A DNA stretch of 64,000 nucleotides. Origin: Glaciecola blandensis (lineage in GTDB: Bacteria > Pseudomonadota > Gammaproteobacteria > Enterobacterales > Alteromonadaceae). The stretch lies in assembly GCF_031846165.1 (NCBI RefSeq), contig NZ_JAVRIE010000001.1, positions 992,001 through 1,056,000 of the forward strand, given 5' to 3'. The notes under the pieces are model-generated. The model did no database searches and was not told where the DNA came from. It was given only the letters and a program-made list of their open reading frames with translations. This document shows, piece by piece, positions 62,925-64,000 of the stretch. The position numbers were made by a program, and so were the translations under genes. The first letter of the stretch is position 1, and every line of letters starts with the position of its first letter.

Positions 62925-62963
62925 AGAAGCTCCAATATTGTTATTTTTCGGTAAAAGTCCCGC

Positions 62964-64000
62964 TTACTCGCTACTTGCTGCTTTACGGCGACCACTTAAG
63001 TTTTTCGCTAAGGCAACAATATCACTATCATCAAAAATATCCTCTAAATTTCTAGATAACTTACGTTTCCAATTTGGATATTCCTTAAACGTACCAGGGA
63101 TATTCACCGGCTTGTCCATTTGCAACCAGTCTTCTAGCTGAAGGCTGAGCAATGCACTTGAGCCGGTTGCCATATGTGTTTGCATGCCATAGTTAAGCTC
63201 GGTGGACATGCCAACATCATTCACATTATGGCTTACATTTTTAGTAATTGAATGATGACCATGTAAAGTGTCCAGTATATGCTGTTTATTCTCGTGACGA
63301 CTATCGTAAAGCGTTGCTAGGACATCAGCATCTGGATATAGGCCGAGCTCTTTTCCTAATGCTAAATCGTCGCAGTGCCAATACCCTATTAAGGTCGGCA
63401 TGTCATGGGTCGTCAGCGTAGACATAGATTGTTCTGGGTAGTGCGACGGCGAATAGAAACCACCATCCTCGGCTTGTTCGAAGAAGAAGACACGATAGGA
63501 ATACATACCGTTATCGGCTAACTTTGAACGAATCTCTTCTGGCACGGTACCTAAATCTTCACCAATCACTAAACTTTGATTGCGTTGACTTTCAAGCGCT
63601 AAAATACCAAGGAGGTCTTCAACTGGGTAGCAAACATAGCCCCCTTTACTTGCATGATCGCCGCGATAAACCCACCATAAACGCAACAAAGCCATGACAT
63701 GGTCGATTCGCAATGCGCCAGACGCATGCATGTTTGAAGAAAATAAATCGATGATCGGTTGATAGGCTTGCTCATACAATTTGATAGGATCCATTGGAGG
63801 CAAGCCCCAATTTTGGCCTAGCGGTCCAAGAATATCAGGAGGTGCGCCAACGGAGGCATCGATGCAGTAGAGATCTTGATTACCCCAAATTTCTGCACTT
63901 CCTTCACTCACCCCCACCGCTAAGTCACGATAGAGGCCGATGAGCATACCAGCGTCATTTGCCGCTTTGCTGGCATCTTCAAATTGCAGGGCTGCTTGCC
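62964..64000 (-). CDS. malQ: 4-alpha-glucanotransferase MalQ, C-terminal part (runs off the right edge)
   Basis: MalQ (amylomaltase) transfers glucan segments between maltodextrins. The visible 345 residues continue open past the edge. They show GALRIDHVMALLRLWWVY, YPVEDLLGILALESQRN, VIGEDLGTVPEEIR (catalytic region) and TTHDMPTLIGYW, all GH77 hallmarks. The C-terminal tail is basic (SGRRKAASSE). The N-terminal part lies outside the window. It is the first visible gene of a malQ-glgB-glgX group; glgC and glgA are not within view. Confidence 0.95.
   Translation of the reverse strand, partial: QAALQFEDASKAANDAGMLIGLYRDLAVGVSEGSAEIWGNQDLYCIDASVGAPPDILGPLGQNWGLPPMDPIKLYEQAYQPIIDLFSSNMHASGALRIDHVMALLRLWWVYRGDHASKGGYVCYPVEDLLGILALESQRNQSLVIGEDLGTVPEEIRSKLADNGMYSYRVFFFEQAEDGGFYSPSHYPEQSMSTLTTHDMPTLIGYWHCDDLALGKELGLYPDADVLATLYDSRHENKQHILDTLHGHHSITKNVSHNVNDVGMSTELNYGMQTHMATGSSALLSLQLEDWLQMDKPVNIPGTFKEYPNWKRKLSRNLEDIFDDSDIVALAKNLSGRRKAASSE

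Noticed and set aside
1..64000. CRISPR arrays, insertion sequences, prophage or toxin-antitoxin modules
   Set aside because: No regularly spaced repeats, transposase motifs, phage genes or small paired toxin-antitoxin frames were found on either strand.

Overview
The window reads as a chromosomal segment of a marine-type gammaproteobacterium, most likely Alteromonadales. Supporting signs are the order leuS-lptE-holA-nadD-rsfS-rlmH-mrdA-mrdB-rlpA-dacA-ybeD-lipB-lipA, the pair zipA-ligA beside cysZ, an SMC-type (not MukB) condensin, the gap/msrB/yeaC/ansA neighbourhood, an S46 dipeptidyl peptidase and an AGCS symporter. This is taxonomic inference from gene content; no rRNA is present. Coding density is high and almost everything is housekeeping. 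I saw no insertion sequence, prophage, integrase or CRISPR array.

Layout. 1-1697: 5' part of comEC (minus) divergent from a DUF2062 gene. 1723-8846: smc-zipA-ligA (minus), divergent from cysZ. 9792-14969: pnp, a DUF1244 gene, nlpI and a Sel1-repeat/zincin gene (minus). 15082-18671: nhaR, a HPF-like gene, an S46 peptidase, then an unassigned stretch with a MetJ-like operator. 19293-24938: ftsH-folP-glmM-tpiA-secG-tRNA-Leu(GAG) (minus). 25326-29047: yhbY, an SDR dehydrogenase and a Lon-like protease. 29411-42503: the 13-gene leuS-lipA run (plus), covering tRNA charging, LPS transport, DNA clamp loading, NAD synthesis, ribosome silencing, the rod-shape PBP2/RodA machinery, RlpA, PBP5 and lipoate synthesis. 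42511-46088: a small membrane protein, cydB, cydA and a GbsR/MarR regulator under a perfect FNR-type site. 46236-54484: ansA, a DUF349 protein, YeaC, a zinc-ribbon protein, an AGCS symporter, an M14 carboxypeptidase and a membrane thioredoxin. 54672-58528: long-form gap, msrB and gnd. 58615-64000: glgX, glgB and the 3' part of malQ (glycogen).

Functionally, cell-envelope and division genes dominate (zipA, mrdAB, rlpA, dacA, lptE, glmM, nlpI). Central carbon and glycogen enzymes sit together at the right end (gap, gnd, glgX, glgB, malQ). The most notable architectural point is that the ancestral ftsH...pnp-nlpI cluster keeps its order and strand but lacks two expected parts: rlmE (between yhbY and ftsH) and the rimP-nusA-infB-rbfA-truB-rpsO block (between the tRNA-Leu and pnp). 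The second gap is filled by nhaR, the HPF-like gene and the S46 peptidase. Regulatory signals worth checking are the MetJ-like tandem boxes at 18812-18835, the FNR box at 46137-46150, a 16-bp palindrome at 16045-16060 and an inverted repeat upstream of gap. No clearly new multi-gene system was found.
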